In this document: positions 16,624-24,804 of the stretch, one piece after another
How positions within the stretch are numbered: the first letter of the stretch is position 1
Layout: each line of letters begins with the position of its first letter
Source: Pirellulales bacterium
Lineage (GTDB): Bacteria; Planctomycetota; Planctomycetia; Pirellulales; JAICIG01
Reading direction: 5' to 3'
NCBI GenBank assembly: GCA_025924495.1
Contig: JAICIG010000036.1
Span: 1 to 27,997, forward strand
DNA length: 27,997 nt
Notes under the pieces: model-generated
The model's database searches: none
What the model saw: only the letters and a program-made list of their open reading frames with translations
What the model was told of the DNA's origin: nothing
Program-made: the position numbers and the translations under genes

Positions 16624-17507
16624 TCCCGTTCGTGATTCAAGAGCAAGCTACTATGACGAAGCACCGCCTGGCAGGCATGTTATTCCTACTGCTGGGGCCT
16701 TTATCGGCGATTTACGGTAACGAATCGCCAGGCATCAGCGTCTATGGAGCGGGAGAAGTGCGCGCCAAGCCGACGCGAGTAGAGATCGCTCTGACGGCCG
16801 GCGCCGGCGCCGAACTTACAGGCGACGCGCTCGTGAAGTACCAAGATGCGCTCCGCCGCACGCTCACCGCCTTCGACAAGTTGGAGATAAAGGATCTCAA
16901 GGTCGAACAACGGGGTTTGAGTTTTGCCAGCAGCGGCGGAGCGCCGGCAGAGGGTTACGCGGCTGCCGTCCCTGGCACGCCCGCCGGCAAGGCGAAGATC
17001 GATATCTCTCGCTCGTTGCGAGTCGTGCTCGCTCATGCAGACAAACTGCCTGAAGAGGAATTAACCGCCGTGATCGGCAAGCTGCTCGACGCGGCAAAAG
17101 ATGCCGGGGCGAAAGTGGGAGAAGGCGGCGATAACGCTTTGCTGATGCGCATGATTGGACAGACGGGCTCCCCGACGCCTGTTGTGACGTTTGTCGTCGA
17201 GGACGCACAACAGGCGCGCGAAGACGCTTATCAACAGGCTTTTGCGCAGGCCAAAGCGCGGGCCACGCGACTGGCCCGCCTGGCAGGGGTGGAGTTGGGC
17301 CCCGTGGAATCGATTGAAGAAGGCGCCGAGCCGACGAACAAGAAAGATGTCAGCGTGCAGGAGCAGATGATGTCGGCCATTTATGGCATCGGCGGCAAAT
17401 CGTCTGAGGAAGAAACGCGGCTGACTTCCAATCAATTGTCCGAAATCCCGGTGCGGGTGACCTTGCGAGTTCGTTTCTCCCTCGAACGAAAGGCAAAACA
17501 GCCATGA
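16620..17507 (+). CDS. SIMPL (DUF541) domain protein, first of three paralogues
   Basis: The ATG at 16620 overlaps the previous stop as ATGA, the junction type used twice more in this cluster. An internal ATG at 16653 would give a tidier signal peptide (MTKHRLAGMLFLLLGPLSA) and cannot be excluded. The 295-residue product has the SIMPL/YggE layout: an N-terminal strand GISVYGAGEVRAKPTRVEI, a helix with GDALVKYQDALRR, a second helix QAKARATRLARLAGVELGPV and a C-terminal strand SEIPVRVTLRVRF. SIMPL proteins are envelope proteins forming oligomeric beta-rich assemblies; the E. coli member YggE is linked to oxidative stress. It is followed by a second paralogue with a 4-nt overlap. Confidence 0.9.
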   Translation: MIPFVIQEQATMTKHRLAGMLFLLLGPLSAIYGNESPGISVYGAGEVRAKPTRVEIALTAGAGAELTGDALVKYQDALRRTLTAFDKLEIKDLKVEQRGLSFASSGGAPAEGYAAAVPGTPAGKAKIDISRSLRVVLAHADKLPEEELTAVIGKLLDAAKDAGAKVGEGGDNALLMRMIGQTGSPTPVVTFVVEDAQQAREDAYQQAFAQAKARATRLARLAGVELGPVESIEEGAEPTNKKDVSVQEQMMSAIYGIGGKSSEEETRLTSNQLSEIPVRVTLRVRFSLERKAKQP

Positions 17508-18427
17508 AGCCAGCGTTCGCTTGCGTGGCGCCGTCGCGGAGCCACTTTGCTGCTCGAGCGGCAATCGGTTGTCTGGCGTTGCTGCTTGCCAGCCCCGGCC
17601 TCGCCGCCGCGCAAATCTATTACAGCCAGCCGGGCGGGCATGAGTCCGCAGGCATCTCGGTTTCCGGGACGGGCGAAACCATCGCCAAGCCCGACCTGAT
17701 CGAGATCAGCCTCCGCGCTTCAGCCAATGCCGAACTGACGGCCGATGCCATCGTCAAGTATCGCGATGCGAAGCGCCGCATTCTGGAAGGGTTCGAAAAG
17801 CTCAAGCTCGACAAGCTCGAAATCGAGGAAATGAGCGTTTCGCTTTCCAACCACACCGCCGCCGAAGCCATGCAGATGGCCATGCGCGGCATGGTTGACA
17901 CTAACACGTCTGCCAAGAGCAAGGTCGAAATCTCGAGTGCATTGCAGTTGCGGCTGCCGGGAATTAAAGATCAGTCGATCGAGCAAGTCATGGAAACGGT
18001 GGGCAAGCTGCTCGACACCGCCAAAGATTCGGGCGCTGAAATTGGCCCGTCCGCGGCCGACATCAACATGGCGTGGCGATACGGCCGCCAGGCCGAGAGC
18101 GCCCTGGTGCGGTTTGTCGTCCGCGATCTTAATGCCTTGCGCGAGAAGGCCTACGAAGACGCGGTGACCGATGCGCGGGCCCGCGCCGAACGACTGGCCA
18201 AACTTAACGGCATTCGGGTGGGTGAAGTGCTGGGGGTGCAAGAAATGCAGGTCTCAGGGGATGACGGCGGTTATACGACGAACCCCTATGGCCAGGTGGT
18301 CGCCTCGCAGGGCAAAGTGAAAGAGCCGCGAATCTCGTCGGACTCGTTTGCCGAGATTCCTTTTCGCGTGAAGCTGCTGGTGCGGTTCGGAATCGCGCCG
18401 GCGGAAGCGAAAACGGCCCAGAATTGA
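17504..18427 (+). CDS. SIMPL (DUF541) domain protein, second of three paralogues
   Basis: The ATG overlaps the preceding stop as ATGA, with AAAGG about 10 nt upstream. The 307-residue product has a longer signal region (about 1-36) with core AAIGCLALLLASPGLAA ending at an AAA-Q site. It repeats the family layout: GISVSGTGETIAKPDLIEI, ADAIVKYRDAKRR, DARARAERLAKLNGIRVGEV and AEIPFRVKLLVRF. A Gly/Tyr/Asn-rich insert before the last strand (DDGGYTTNPYGQVV) is not shared with the other two. Similarity to its neighbours is clear at the motifs but moderate elsewhere, so the duplication is old. It is separated from the third paralogue by 25 nt. Confidence 0.9.
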   Translation: MKPAFACVAPSRSHFAARAAIGCLALLLASPGLAAAQIYYSQPGGHESAGISVSGTGETIAKPDLIEISLRASANAELTADAIVKYRDAKRRILEGFEKLKLDKLEIEEMSVSLSNHTAAEAMQMAMRGMVDTNTSAKSKVEISSALQLRLPGIKDQSIEQVMETVGKLLDTAKDSGAEIGPSAADINMAWRYGRQAESALVRFVVRDLNALREKAYEDAVTDARARAERLAKLNGIRVGEVLGVQEMQVSGDDGGYTTNPYGQVVASQGKVKEPRISSDSFAEIPFRVKLLVRFGIAPAEAKTAQN

Positions 18428-18452
18428 CGGCGCGGCGCCGCCGGGTCGGAAC

Positions 18453-19340
18453 ATGAGTGAGGCGCGTGTGGATATGCGTGCAATCGCAGCAGCTTTGATC
18501 GGATATGCGTGCTGGACGACCGCCGCGTTGGGCGGCGACGAAGGCCTGACGGTGGTCGGCAACGGCGAGGCGCGCGGCAAGCCTACCGCCGTTGAGTTTT
18601 ACACGCGCATCGGCGGCGCCGGCGAGTTGGGGGCCGATGCACTGACGAAGTTCCGCGAGTTCAAGCGGCGCACGAAATTGGCGCTCGACAAACAGCGGTT
18701 CTCGGAAGGCGATGTGCAGATGGCCGGGTTTTCCTTCACTTCACAAAACGGCAGCGGTGATCAGAACTTCCTTGCCTTCCGCATGATGGAAGCCGAACCG
18801 CCGATGGGCAAGCCGACCGTGACCTTTTCCAGCCTGGCGCGGATCACGCTCCGCGGCATCGATCGCCTTTCCGAGGAAGAAGTCCTCGATACGGTCTCCG
18901 AACTCTCCGATCGTCTGGCCGACAGCGGCGTGACCATTCAGCCGGTGCAAACCAACACCGATGCCAATGAGTTCGAGGTGCAGGATGGCTTCGGCAATCC
19001 GCCCTTGGCGATCTTCGTGCTCGAAGACGCCTCGGAGCTGCGCGAACTGGCGCGCGAGCGAGCTTTCGAGGCCGCGCAGCAAAGCGCCGAGCGCCTGGCC
19101 CGGCTGGCGGGCGCCAAGTTGGGGCCGGTCTTGGCCATCCACGAGAATTCCGGCGAACCGGAACAGTTTGTCGACGCCTTTGGAAATGCGGCGCCGCGCT
19201 TGGGGCGAAGAGCCAAGCTGCGACTGACGTCCAGCACGCTGAGCGAACTCCCGGTGCGCGTCAGTCTCGAGGTTCGCTTCGCGCTCAGGCAACAGGAAAT
19301 CGCGCCAGCAAGAGACCAAAAGCAGGAGCAAACACGATGA
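18453..19340 (+). CDS. SIMPL (DUF541) domain protein, third of three paralogues
   Basis: The ATG at 18453 is used; a second ATG at 18474 would shorten the n-region by seven residues and is also plausible. The 295-residue product has a signal peptide ending near AALG-GDE. Family motifs are GLTVVGNGEARGKPTAVEF, ADALTKFREFKRR, AAQQSAERLARLAGAKLGPV and SELPVRVSLEVRF. It is the most divergent of the three in the middle: it has a Met/Glu/Pro segment (AFRMMEAEPPMGKPTV) and an acidic, Asn-containing loop (VQTNTDANEFEVQDG). It ends with a charged Gln/Lys/Glu tail and overlaps the toroid gene by ATGA. Function is inferred only from the family. Confidence 0.9.
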   Translation: MSEARVDMRAIAAALIGYACWTTAALGGDEGLTVVGNGEARGKPTAVEFYTRIGGAGELGADALTKFREFKRRTKLALDKQRFSEGDVQMAGFSFTSQNGSGDQNFLAFRMMEAEPPMGKPTVTFSSLARITLRGIDRLSEEEVLDTVSELSDRLADSGVTIQPVQTNTDANEFEVQDGFGNPPLAIFVLEDASELRELARERAFEAAQQSAERLARLAGAKLGPVLAIHENSGEPEQFVDAFGNAAPRLGRRAKLRLTSSTLSELPVRVSLEVRFALRQQEIAPARDQKQEQTR

Positions 19341-20416
19341 TAGCTCGTCGGTTCGCTGCCGCTAGTTTGACGGATCGCGGCGTTTGGCGCATTGCATCGG
19401 CCGGCTTGATTTTCTTCCTTACTGCGACAACTTTCGCCGAAGAGGTGTTGCCCAAGCATATTACGCCGGAGACCCTCAAAGCCGTCAAACTGGGCCTCGA
19501 TTACTTGGCGCGCAGCCAAGGCAACGACGGCGGCTGGCACGACACGCAAGGGGGGGAGGCTTATCCGGTCGCCATGACCGCGCTGGCCGGCACTGCGCTG
19601 CTGGCCCACGGCGCCTCGCCAACGCGCGGCCATTATGCGCCGCAGGTGCAAGGGGCGGTGGAGTATTTGCTGGCTTGCAAGACGCCTTCGGGCTTGATTA
19701 CCGGCGCCGGTCAGGAGTCGGGCCGACCGATGCACGGCCATGGATTCGCGCTGATGTTTCTGGCCTCGGCCTATGGCATGGAAACGAACCCGGCGCGGCG
19801 AACGTTGGCCAAAGAGGTCATCGATGGGGCCGTGGCTCTGACCGCTCGCGGCCAGAGTCCGGCCGGCGGATGGACTTATATTCCCGGCAGCGGCGACGAA
19901 GGCTCCGTCACGGTCACGCAAGTGCAAGCGCTGCGAGCCTCGCATAACGCCGGGTTTCTTGTGCCCAAGGGAACCATCGAGGAAGCCGTCCGCTACATCG
20001 AGCGCTGCAGCACGCCTGAAGGAGGCATTTGTTATTCGCTGGGTTCCGGCGGCGGACCACGACTCGCCATCTCGGCGGCCGCTGTGGCCACGCTCTATAA
20101 CGCCGGCGAATACGACGCACCGATCGCCGAGCACTGCTTGAACTACGTCTGGCAGCAGTTCCGCGGTCAGCAGGGCTGGAGCAAAGGGGGCGGCCACGAT
20201 TTTTACACGCACCTTTACGCCTCGCAGGCCTACTACATGGCCGGCGACAAGTATTGGGACGAATACTTTCCCGCCGCCCGCGATCAGTTGCTCTCCATGC
20301 AAGACAAAGGGGATGGCTCCTGGAACGGCGACGGCATCGGCAAGACCTACGGCACCGCGATCGCGCTAATCGTGTTGCAACTGCCCTATAAGTATTTACC
20401 GGTTTACCAGAGATGA
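19337..20416 (+). CDS. Exported prenyltransferase/squalene-oxidase-repeat (alpha/alpha toroid) protein
   Basis: The ATG overlaps the third SIMPL stop as ATGA. The 359-residue product has a signal peptide (SAGLIFFLTATTFA-EE) and repeated 'QW-type' motifs: YLARSQGNDGGWHD (about 54-67), ARGQSPAGGWTYIPGSG, YIERCSTPEGGICYSLGSGG and LLSMQDKGDGSWNGDGIG. These mark the alpha/alpha-barrel shared by prenyltransferases, terpene cyclases and thioester proteins. I see neither the DXDD motif of squalene-hopene cyclase nor its length (over 600 residues), and the protein is exported, so cyclase activity is unlikely. Such proteins recur next to MoxR-VWA loci in planctomycetes, to my recollection. A carbohydrate- or peptide-binding role would fit but is not shown. 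A hairpin lies 9 nt after the stop. Confidence 0.85.
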   Translation: MIARRFAAASLTDRGVWRIASAGLIFFLTATTFAEEVLPKHITPETLKAVKLGLDYLARSQGNDGGWHDTQGGEAYPVAMTALAGTALLAHGASPTRGHYAPQVQGAVEYLLACKTPSGLITGAGQESGRPMHGHGFALMFLASAYGMETNPARRTLAKEVIDGAVALTARGQSPAGGWTYIPGSGDEGSVTVTQVQALRASHNAGFLVPKGTIEEAVRYIERCSTPEGGICYSLGSGGGPRLAISAAAVATLYNAGEYDAPIAEHCLNYVWQQFRGQQGWSKGGGHDFYTHLYASQAYYMAGDKYWDEYFPAARDQLLSMQDKGDGSWNGDGIGKTYGTAIALIVLQLPYKYLPVYQR

Positions 20417-20424
20417 CGCGAGTC

Positions 20425-20440
20425 GGAGGCGTCAGCCTCC
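20425..20440. repeat. Perfect GGAGGC/GCCTCC hairpin in the toroid-moxR gap
   Basis: GGAGGC (20425-20430) and GCCTCC (20435-20440) pair perfectly around the tetraloop GTCA. It lies 8 nt after the toroid gene and about 75 nt before the moxR start. There is no T-run, so it is not a normal intrinsic terminator. From memory, GTCGGAGGCGTCAGCCTCC-like sequences are common intergenic elements in planctomycetes; an attenuator or 3'-end stabiliser is possible. Confidence 0.6.
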
Positions 20441-20515
20441 CATTGATGAACCAATCACACGTCGAGCCGAATAACACTCGTGACCGACGCGTTTCATAAC
20501 CCCAGAGAGCGAACC

Positions 20516-21574
20516 GTGAGCGAAGCATCCATGGATCCAGACCTGGCCGGACTGGCCAAGTTGAAACAAGCGCACGATAGCCTGCGCGAACAAATCGGTC
20601 GCGTGGTCGTCGGTCAGGATGAAGTGCTCGATCAGTTGATGATCAGCATCTTTGCCCGCGGTCATTGCATGTTGGAAGGCGTGCCGGGCCTGGCTAAAAC
20701 CCTGATGGTCAGCACGCTGGCCGACTGCCTGTCGCTGGCCTTCAATCGCATCCAATTCACGCCCGACCTGATGCCTTCGGACATTACCGGCACCGAAGTA
20801 TTGCAGGAAGACCGTGCGACCGGCGCGCGGCAGCTGCGCTATGTGCACGGGCCGATTTTCGCCAACGTGGTATTGGCCGACGAGATCAACCGCACGCCTC
20901 CCAAGACGCAAGCCGCGTTGCTCGAGGCGATGCAAGAGCGGCAAGTCTCGGCCGGCGGCCAGCGCTATCCTCTGCCCGATCCGTTCTTCGTGCTCGCCAC
21001 GCAGAACCCGATCGAGCAGGAAGGGACCTACCCGCTGCCCGAGGCGCAACTCGACCGCTTTTTATTCAAGGTCTACGTCGGCTATCCGACCCGTGAAGAA
21101 GAGCGGCAGATCTATCGGCTCACGACCGGCATGCAAACGCAGCAGGTGACGAAAGTGCTTTCGGGCGAGGAGATTCCTGCCCTGCAGACGCTCGTGCGCC
21201 GCGTGCCCGTCTCGGACCATTGCCTCGACTTCGCCATGGCCCTGGTTCGCGCCACGCGCGTGGGCGAAGAGGAACTGGAAGGGCCGAAATACGTGTCCAA
21301 GTGGATCGCCTGGGGTGCAGGTCCGCGCGCGGGGCAAGCCTTGATCCTGGCCTCGAAAGCTCGCGCCGCGCTCGACGGCCGCACGAGCGTGACGATCGAA
21401 GACATTCGCGCCATGGCCCGGCCCGTGCTGCGGCATCGGTTGGTGACCACTTACGCCGCGCAGGCCGAAGGGCAAACGCCCGACACGATCATCGGCCGCT
21501 TACTGGAAGACATCCCCGAACGAGCAGGAGTGGCAGGCGCCGATGGCCAAGTCGCCCACGTACTCCGATCCTGA
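20516..21574 (+). CDS. moxR: MoxR family AAA+ ATPase
   Basis: I choose the GTG at 20516, preceded by GAGAG at 8 nt, over the GTG at 20480 (no site) and the ATG at 20531. The 352-residue product is a complete MoxR ATPase: Walker A GVPGLAKT (55-62), the MoxR signature [15 protein letters not shown] (81-95), Walker B VVLADE (118-123), sensor 1 ATQNP (161-165), the LDRF motif (179-182) and a sensor-2 region GPRAGQ (about 269-274). It has no signal peptide and acts in the cytoplasm. MoxR ATPases work with VWA proteins as chaperones that activate or assemble target complexes; the next three genes include such partners. Its 3' end overlaps the DUF58 gene by 32 nt, indicating coupled translation. Confidence 0.97.
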   Translation: MSEASMDPDLAGLAKLKQAHDSLREQIGRVVVGQDEVLDQLMISIFARGHCMLEGVPGLAKTLMVSTLADCLSLAFNRIQFTPDLMPSDITGTEVLQEDRATGARQLRYVHGPIFANVVLADEINRTPPKTQAALLEAMQERQVSAGGQRYPLPDPFFVLATQNPIEQEGTYPLPEAQLDRFLFKVYVGYPTREEERQIYRLTTGMQTQQVTKVLSGEEIPALQTLVRRVPVSDHCLDFAMALVRATRVGEEELEGPKYVSKWIAWGAGPRAGQALILASKARAALDGRTSVTIEDIRAMARPVLRHRLVTTYAAQAEGQTPDTIIGRLLEDIPERAGVAGADGQVAHVLRS

Positions 21575-22466
21575 AGTGCTGGCCAAGGTCGCCGGGCTGA
21601 CGTTACGAGCCCGGCGCGTGGTCGAAGGCACGATCTCAGGTTTGCACCGCAGCCCATTCCACGGCTTCAACGTGGAATTCGCCGAATACCGCGAGTATTC
21701 GCCCGGCGATGACCTGCGCCGGCTCGACTGGCGCGTGTTCGGCCGCACCGATCGGTATTACATCAAGCAGTTCGAGGAAGAGAGCAACCTGCGTTGCACC
21801 ATCGCGCTCGATGCCAGCGCGTCGATGCGCTATGGCGCTGGGCCGCTGACCAAGTTCGACTACGCCGCCACCGTGGCCGCCTCGCTGGCCACCTTGCTGG
21901 TTGGCCAGCAGGATCCGGTGGGCTTGGCGCTGTTCGACAGCCAGGAGCGCAAGCTGCTGCCCCCGGCCGCCACGCAAGCTCAACTTGTGCGGATCGTCGG
22001 CGAATTGGAAAGCGCTCAGCCCGACCGCACCACGCAACTTGGCCCGGTGCTTCAAACCTTGGCCGAGCAAACCCGCAAACGCGGGTTGATCATCATCATT
22101 TCCGACCTGCTAACCGACCTGGAACCGTTCTACGATGGCCTGTCGCGGCTGCAGTACCGCGGCCATGAGATCATGGTGCTGCACGTGCTCGACGGCGACG
22201 AGCTGGAATTGCCCTTCGACGATCTCGTGTTGTTTCACGACATCGAAGGAGATGAAGAGATCTTCGCCGAGCCGTGGGCCTTCCGCAATGCTTACCGCGA
22301 AGCGATGCAGAAGTTTCTCGACGAGGTGCGCGGCACGTGTGGCGGTCGCGGCATCGACTACTTGCTGATGCGGACCGATGAGGACCTCGGCAACGCGCTC
22401 AGCCATTACTTGCATGCGCGCGACCGCCTGCAACCGTTCGGTCAGCACAAGCGAGGCGGGGCGTGA
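21543..22466 (+). CDS. DUF58 domain protein with VWA-like MIDAS
   Basis: The ATG at 21543 lies inside the moxR end with AGG about 5 nt upstream. The 307-residue product has the DUF58 signature, two adjoining pieces reading [20 protein letters not shown] and [19 protein letters not shown] (about 42-80), followed by a VWA-like fold with DASAS (Asp90, Ser92, Ser94) as the metal-ion site and a later acidic strand [10 protein letters not shown] (about 183-192). No membrane segment is seen, so it is probably cytoplasmic and a direct partner of MoxR, as in other MoxR-DUF58 pairs. It is followed after a single nucleotide by the BatA-like membrane gene. Confidence 0.95.
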   Translation: MAKSPTYSDPEVLAKVAGLTLRARRVVEGTISGLHRSPFHGFNVEFAEYREYSPGDDLRRLDWRVFGRTDRYYIKQFEEESNLRCTIALDASASMRYGAGPLTKFDYAATVAASLATLLVGQQDPVGLALFDSQERKLLPPAATQAQLVRIVGELESAQPDRTTQLGPVLQTLAEQTRKRGLIIIISDLLTDLEPFYDGLSRLQYRGHEIMVLHVLDGDELELPFDDLVLFHDIEGDEEIFAEPWAFRNAYREAMQKFLDEVRGTCGGRGIDYLLMRTDEDLGNALSHYLHARDRLQPFGQHKRGGA

Positions 22467-22467
22467 G

Positions 22468-24669
22468 ATGAGCAGTCTCTCTTTCTTCTCGCCGGCCATG
22501 CTGTGGGGCCTCTTGCTCGCGGCCGTACCGATCATCATCCATCTGCTGTTTCGTCGCCGCTTCCGCCGCATCGACTGGGCGCCGATGCACTACCTGAAAA
22601 TTTCCATCCAACGAAACCGGCGTCGCATTCGGCTCGAGCAACTGCTGCTCTTGCTGTTGCGCACTGCGCTCGTGCTGTTATTGTTCTTCCTGGTTGCGCG
22701 GCCCATGATGCACGCCCAAGGACTGGGCAATTGGCTTGGCGGCCGCAGCCGCACCAGCCAGCTCGTAGTGCTGGACGATTCGCTCAGCATGGACTATCGC
22801 GACGCTGGCCGCTCCGCCTGGCGCCAGGCCCAGGAGCTGGCGAGCAAAATCGTCGAAACGGTCGGCCCGAAAGATCGCTTGACGCTCGTACTCGCCTCGC
22901 AGCCGAAGGCGCCGCTGCTGAACGATGTCGAACTGACCAATCGAGAAGAAATCACTCAGCTCATCGCCGGCATGCAGCCGGCCGAATCGTTCGTTGCTTG
23001 GGCGCCGGTGTTCGAAGAAGCCGACAAGTTGCTGAACTCGGGCGCCTACCCGATTCGCGAATTGACGCTGATCACCGATCTGCGCCGCGCCGGTTGGGAG
23101 GACTCGCTGGCCGCTTTAGGCAGTCGGTGGGACGGGCAGCAACTCAAGATGCGCATCTTCAACGTCGGCAGCGAACGGGCGGGCAATGCATCGCTCGAAG
23201 AACTGCGGCAACTCGATCGCCTCGCACTGGTCGGCCAACCCGTGCAGTTCGAGGCGGTCGTGCGCAACGCCACGGATCATGCGCTGGAAGAACTCGACGC
23301 CAACTGGACCATCGACGGCAAGCCCAGCGTCGTGCGTCTGCCGGCCATCGCTCCGGGCGAAACCGCCAAAATTCCCCTGGTCGCTGCTTTCCAAGATGCC
23401 GGCGAGCATCATGTCGAGTTTGAACTGCCTCAAGACGAATTGCTCGGCGACAATCGCCGCTGGGCCATGTGCCAGGTTCGCGAGCAGGTGCACATGCTGC
23501 TGGTCGATGGCGAACCGTCGAGCGAACCGCTGGCGGGCGAAGTCGATTTTCTTGGGCTGGCCCTCTCGCTCGGCGTGGGTGAAGGGGATGCCTTCCGGGT
23601 CCAAATTGTGACCGACGCCGAATGGTCGGCGCTGCCGCCGAATCCACCCGATTTGCTCGTGCTGGCCAATGTCGCCAGCCTGACGCCCGAACAAGCCGAG
23701 CGTTTGCGGCGACAGGTTGAGTTGGGGCTGGGGCTGATGATCTTCGTTGGCGATCAGATTGACGCCTCGAGCTACAACCAGTTGCTCGGCGAATTATTGC
23801 CGGCGCCGTTGGAGGCCGCGTTGGATGAGGACATCACTGGCTTGATCGTCGAAGAAGGGCCGCCCGGACCACTCGATGCGCTGTTGCAGTTGAATCCGGC
23901 TGTGCTGGAACGCATCAAGCTGCGACGCTTCTATCAGGTGCGTCAGTCTGGCGAAGAACGGCCCGAAGTGCGCGTGCTGGCTCGTTGGAATAGTGCTGAC
24001 GCGGCGCCTGCCGTGCTGGAGCGAACGGTCGGCCAAGGACGCGTGCTGCTGTGGACAATGACGGCGGACAAACAATGGACTGATTGGCCCACCGAGCCGA
24101 GCTACGTGCTGGCCGTGCGCGAGGCCGCCAAGGGGATCGTGCGCAACGAGGGCGATCGGGCAGCCTTGACCGCGGGCCAGACGCTGCGCGTCGCCTTGCC
24201 GCCGGGACAACGGGTCGACAGCTCGCCTGCTCCCGCGGTTGAAGTTCCCCAGGCCGAGAAGCCCCAAGCGCTGCGCGTTTCGTTACGGGCGGAAGCCGCC
24301 GACAAGGAAAGCGAGCACCAAACGCCCCCCGCGGCGAACGACAAAAACGCGGCGCAAACGCTGAGCTATGCTGACACGCGCCGCGCTGGGCTCTACAAGC
24401 TGTCATGGCAAGTCGCACCCGCCCAAGCACAGAACAAAACCTTTGCCATCAATCCGGACGCGCGCGAGAGCCGGCTGGAGCGCATCGCTCCCGACGAACT
24501 GCGCGGGTTGTGGGGCGGCTACCAGCCAGAAGTGATTGCCGCCGCCTCGGCCGCCGACGCGCCCATCGCTTTGCGACCGCGCGAGATCTGGAGGCATTTA
24601 GCGATTGGCATGCTCGGGTTGTTGGTCGTGGAGTCATGCCTCGCGACATGGACCGGGCGGCAAAGGTAA
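22468..24669 (+). CDS. BatA-like membrane protein with VWA domain (733 aa)
   Basis: The ATG at 22468 starts 1 nt after the DUF58 stop, with a GAGGCGGGG stretch upstream; 30 in-frame codons before it are a shadow of the DUF58 gene. The N-terminus is the BatA type: SFFSPAMLWGLLLAAVPIII (helix about 10-27), a basic loop RRRFRRIDWAPMHYL, and a second helix LLLLLLRTALVLLLFFLVA (about 57-77). A VWA domain follows with DDSLS (Asp103, Ser105, Ser107). The centre has a flavodoxin/amidotransferase-like region (HMLLVDGEPSSEP, later DLLVLANVASLTPEQAERL). A single C-terminal helix lies near 707-727. Most of the chain should face the periplasm. It is the membrane partner expected for MoxR/DUF58. Confidence 0.92.
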   Translation: MSSLSFFSPAMLWGLLLAAVPIIIHLLFRRRFRRIDWAPMHYLKISIQRNRRRIRLEQLLLLLLRTALVLLLFFLVARPMMHAQGLGNWLGGRSRTSQLVVLDDSLSMDYRDAGRSAWRQAQELASKIVETVGPKDRLTLVLASQPKAPLLNDVELTNREEITQLIAGMQPAESFVAWAPVFEEADKLLNSGAYPIRELTLITDLRRAGWEDSLAALGSRWDGQQLKMRIFNVGSERAGNASLEELRQLDRLALVGQPVQFEAVVRNATDHALEELDANWTIDGKPSVVRLPAIAPGETAKIPLVAAFQDAGEHHVEFELPQDELLGDNRRWAMCQVREQVHMLLVDGEPSSEPLAGEVDFLGLALSLGVGEGDAFRVQIVTDAEWSALPPNPPDLLVLANVASLTPEQAERLRRQVELGLGLMIFVGDQIDASSYNQLLGELLPAPLEAALDEDITGLIVEEGPPGPLDALLQLNPAVLERIKLRRFYQVRQSGEERPEVRVLARWNSADAAPAVLERTVGQGRVLLWTMTADKQWTDWPTEPSYVLAVREAAKGIVRNEGDRAALTAGQTLRVALPPGQRVDSSPAPAVEVPQAEKPQALRVSLRAEAADKESEHQTPPAANDKNAAQTLSYADTRRAGLYKLSWQVAPAQAQNKTFAINPDARESRLERIAPDELRGLWGGYQPEVIAAASAADAPIALRPREIWRHLAIGMLGLLVVESCLATWTGRQR

Positions 24670-24739
24670 CTGGAGATTCGCTAATGACGATCAGAAAAGG
24701 GAAGAAGCAATAGAGGATTAATAACCCACATCATCCATT

Positions 24740-24803
<64 letters not shown>

Positions 24804-24804
24804 A

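Noticed and set aside
18938..20302. A 454-residue minus-strand open frame opposite the third SIMPL and toroid genes
   Set aside because: It is the antisense shadow of two well-supported genes, with no Shine-Dalgarno, signal or family motif; long antisense frames are common at this GC content.
19337..20416. Annotation of the toroid protein as squalene-hopene cyclase
   Set aside because: It is too short, exported, and lacks the DXDD motif.
20425..20440. GGAGGC/GCCTCC hairpin as an intrinsic terminator
   Set aside because: No U-tract follows, and the next gene continues in the same direction after 75 nt; better treated as a repeat-type stem-loop.
22503..23423. A 306-residue plus-strand frame inside the BatA-like gene
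   Set aside because: It is Arg/Ala/Gly-rich, out of frame with a clear membrane VWA protein, and lacks a start signal.
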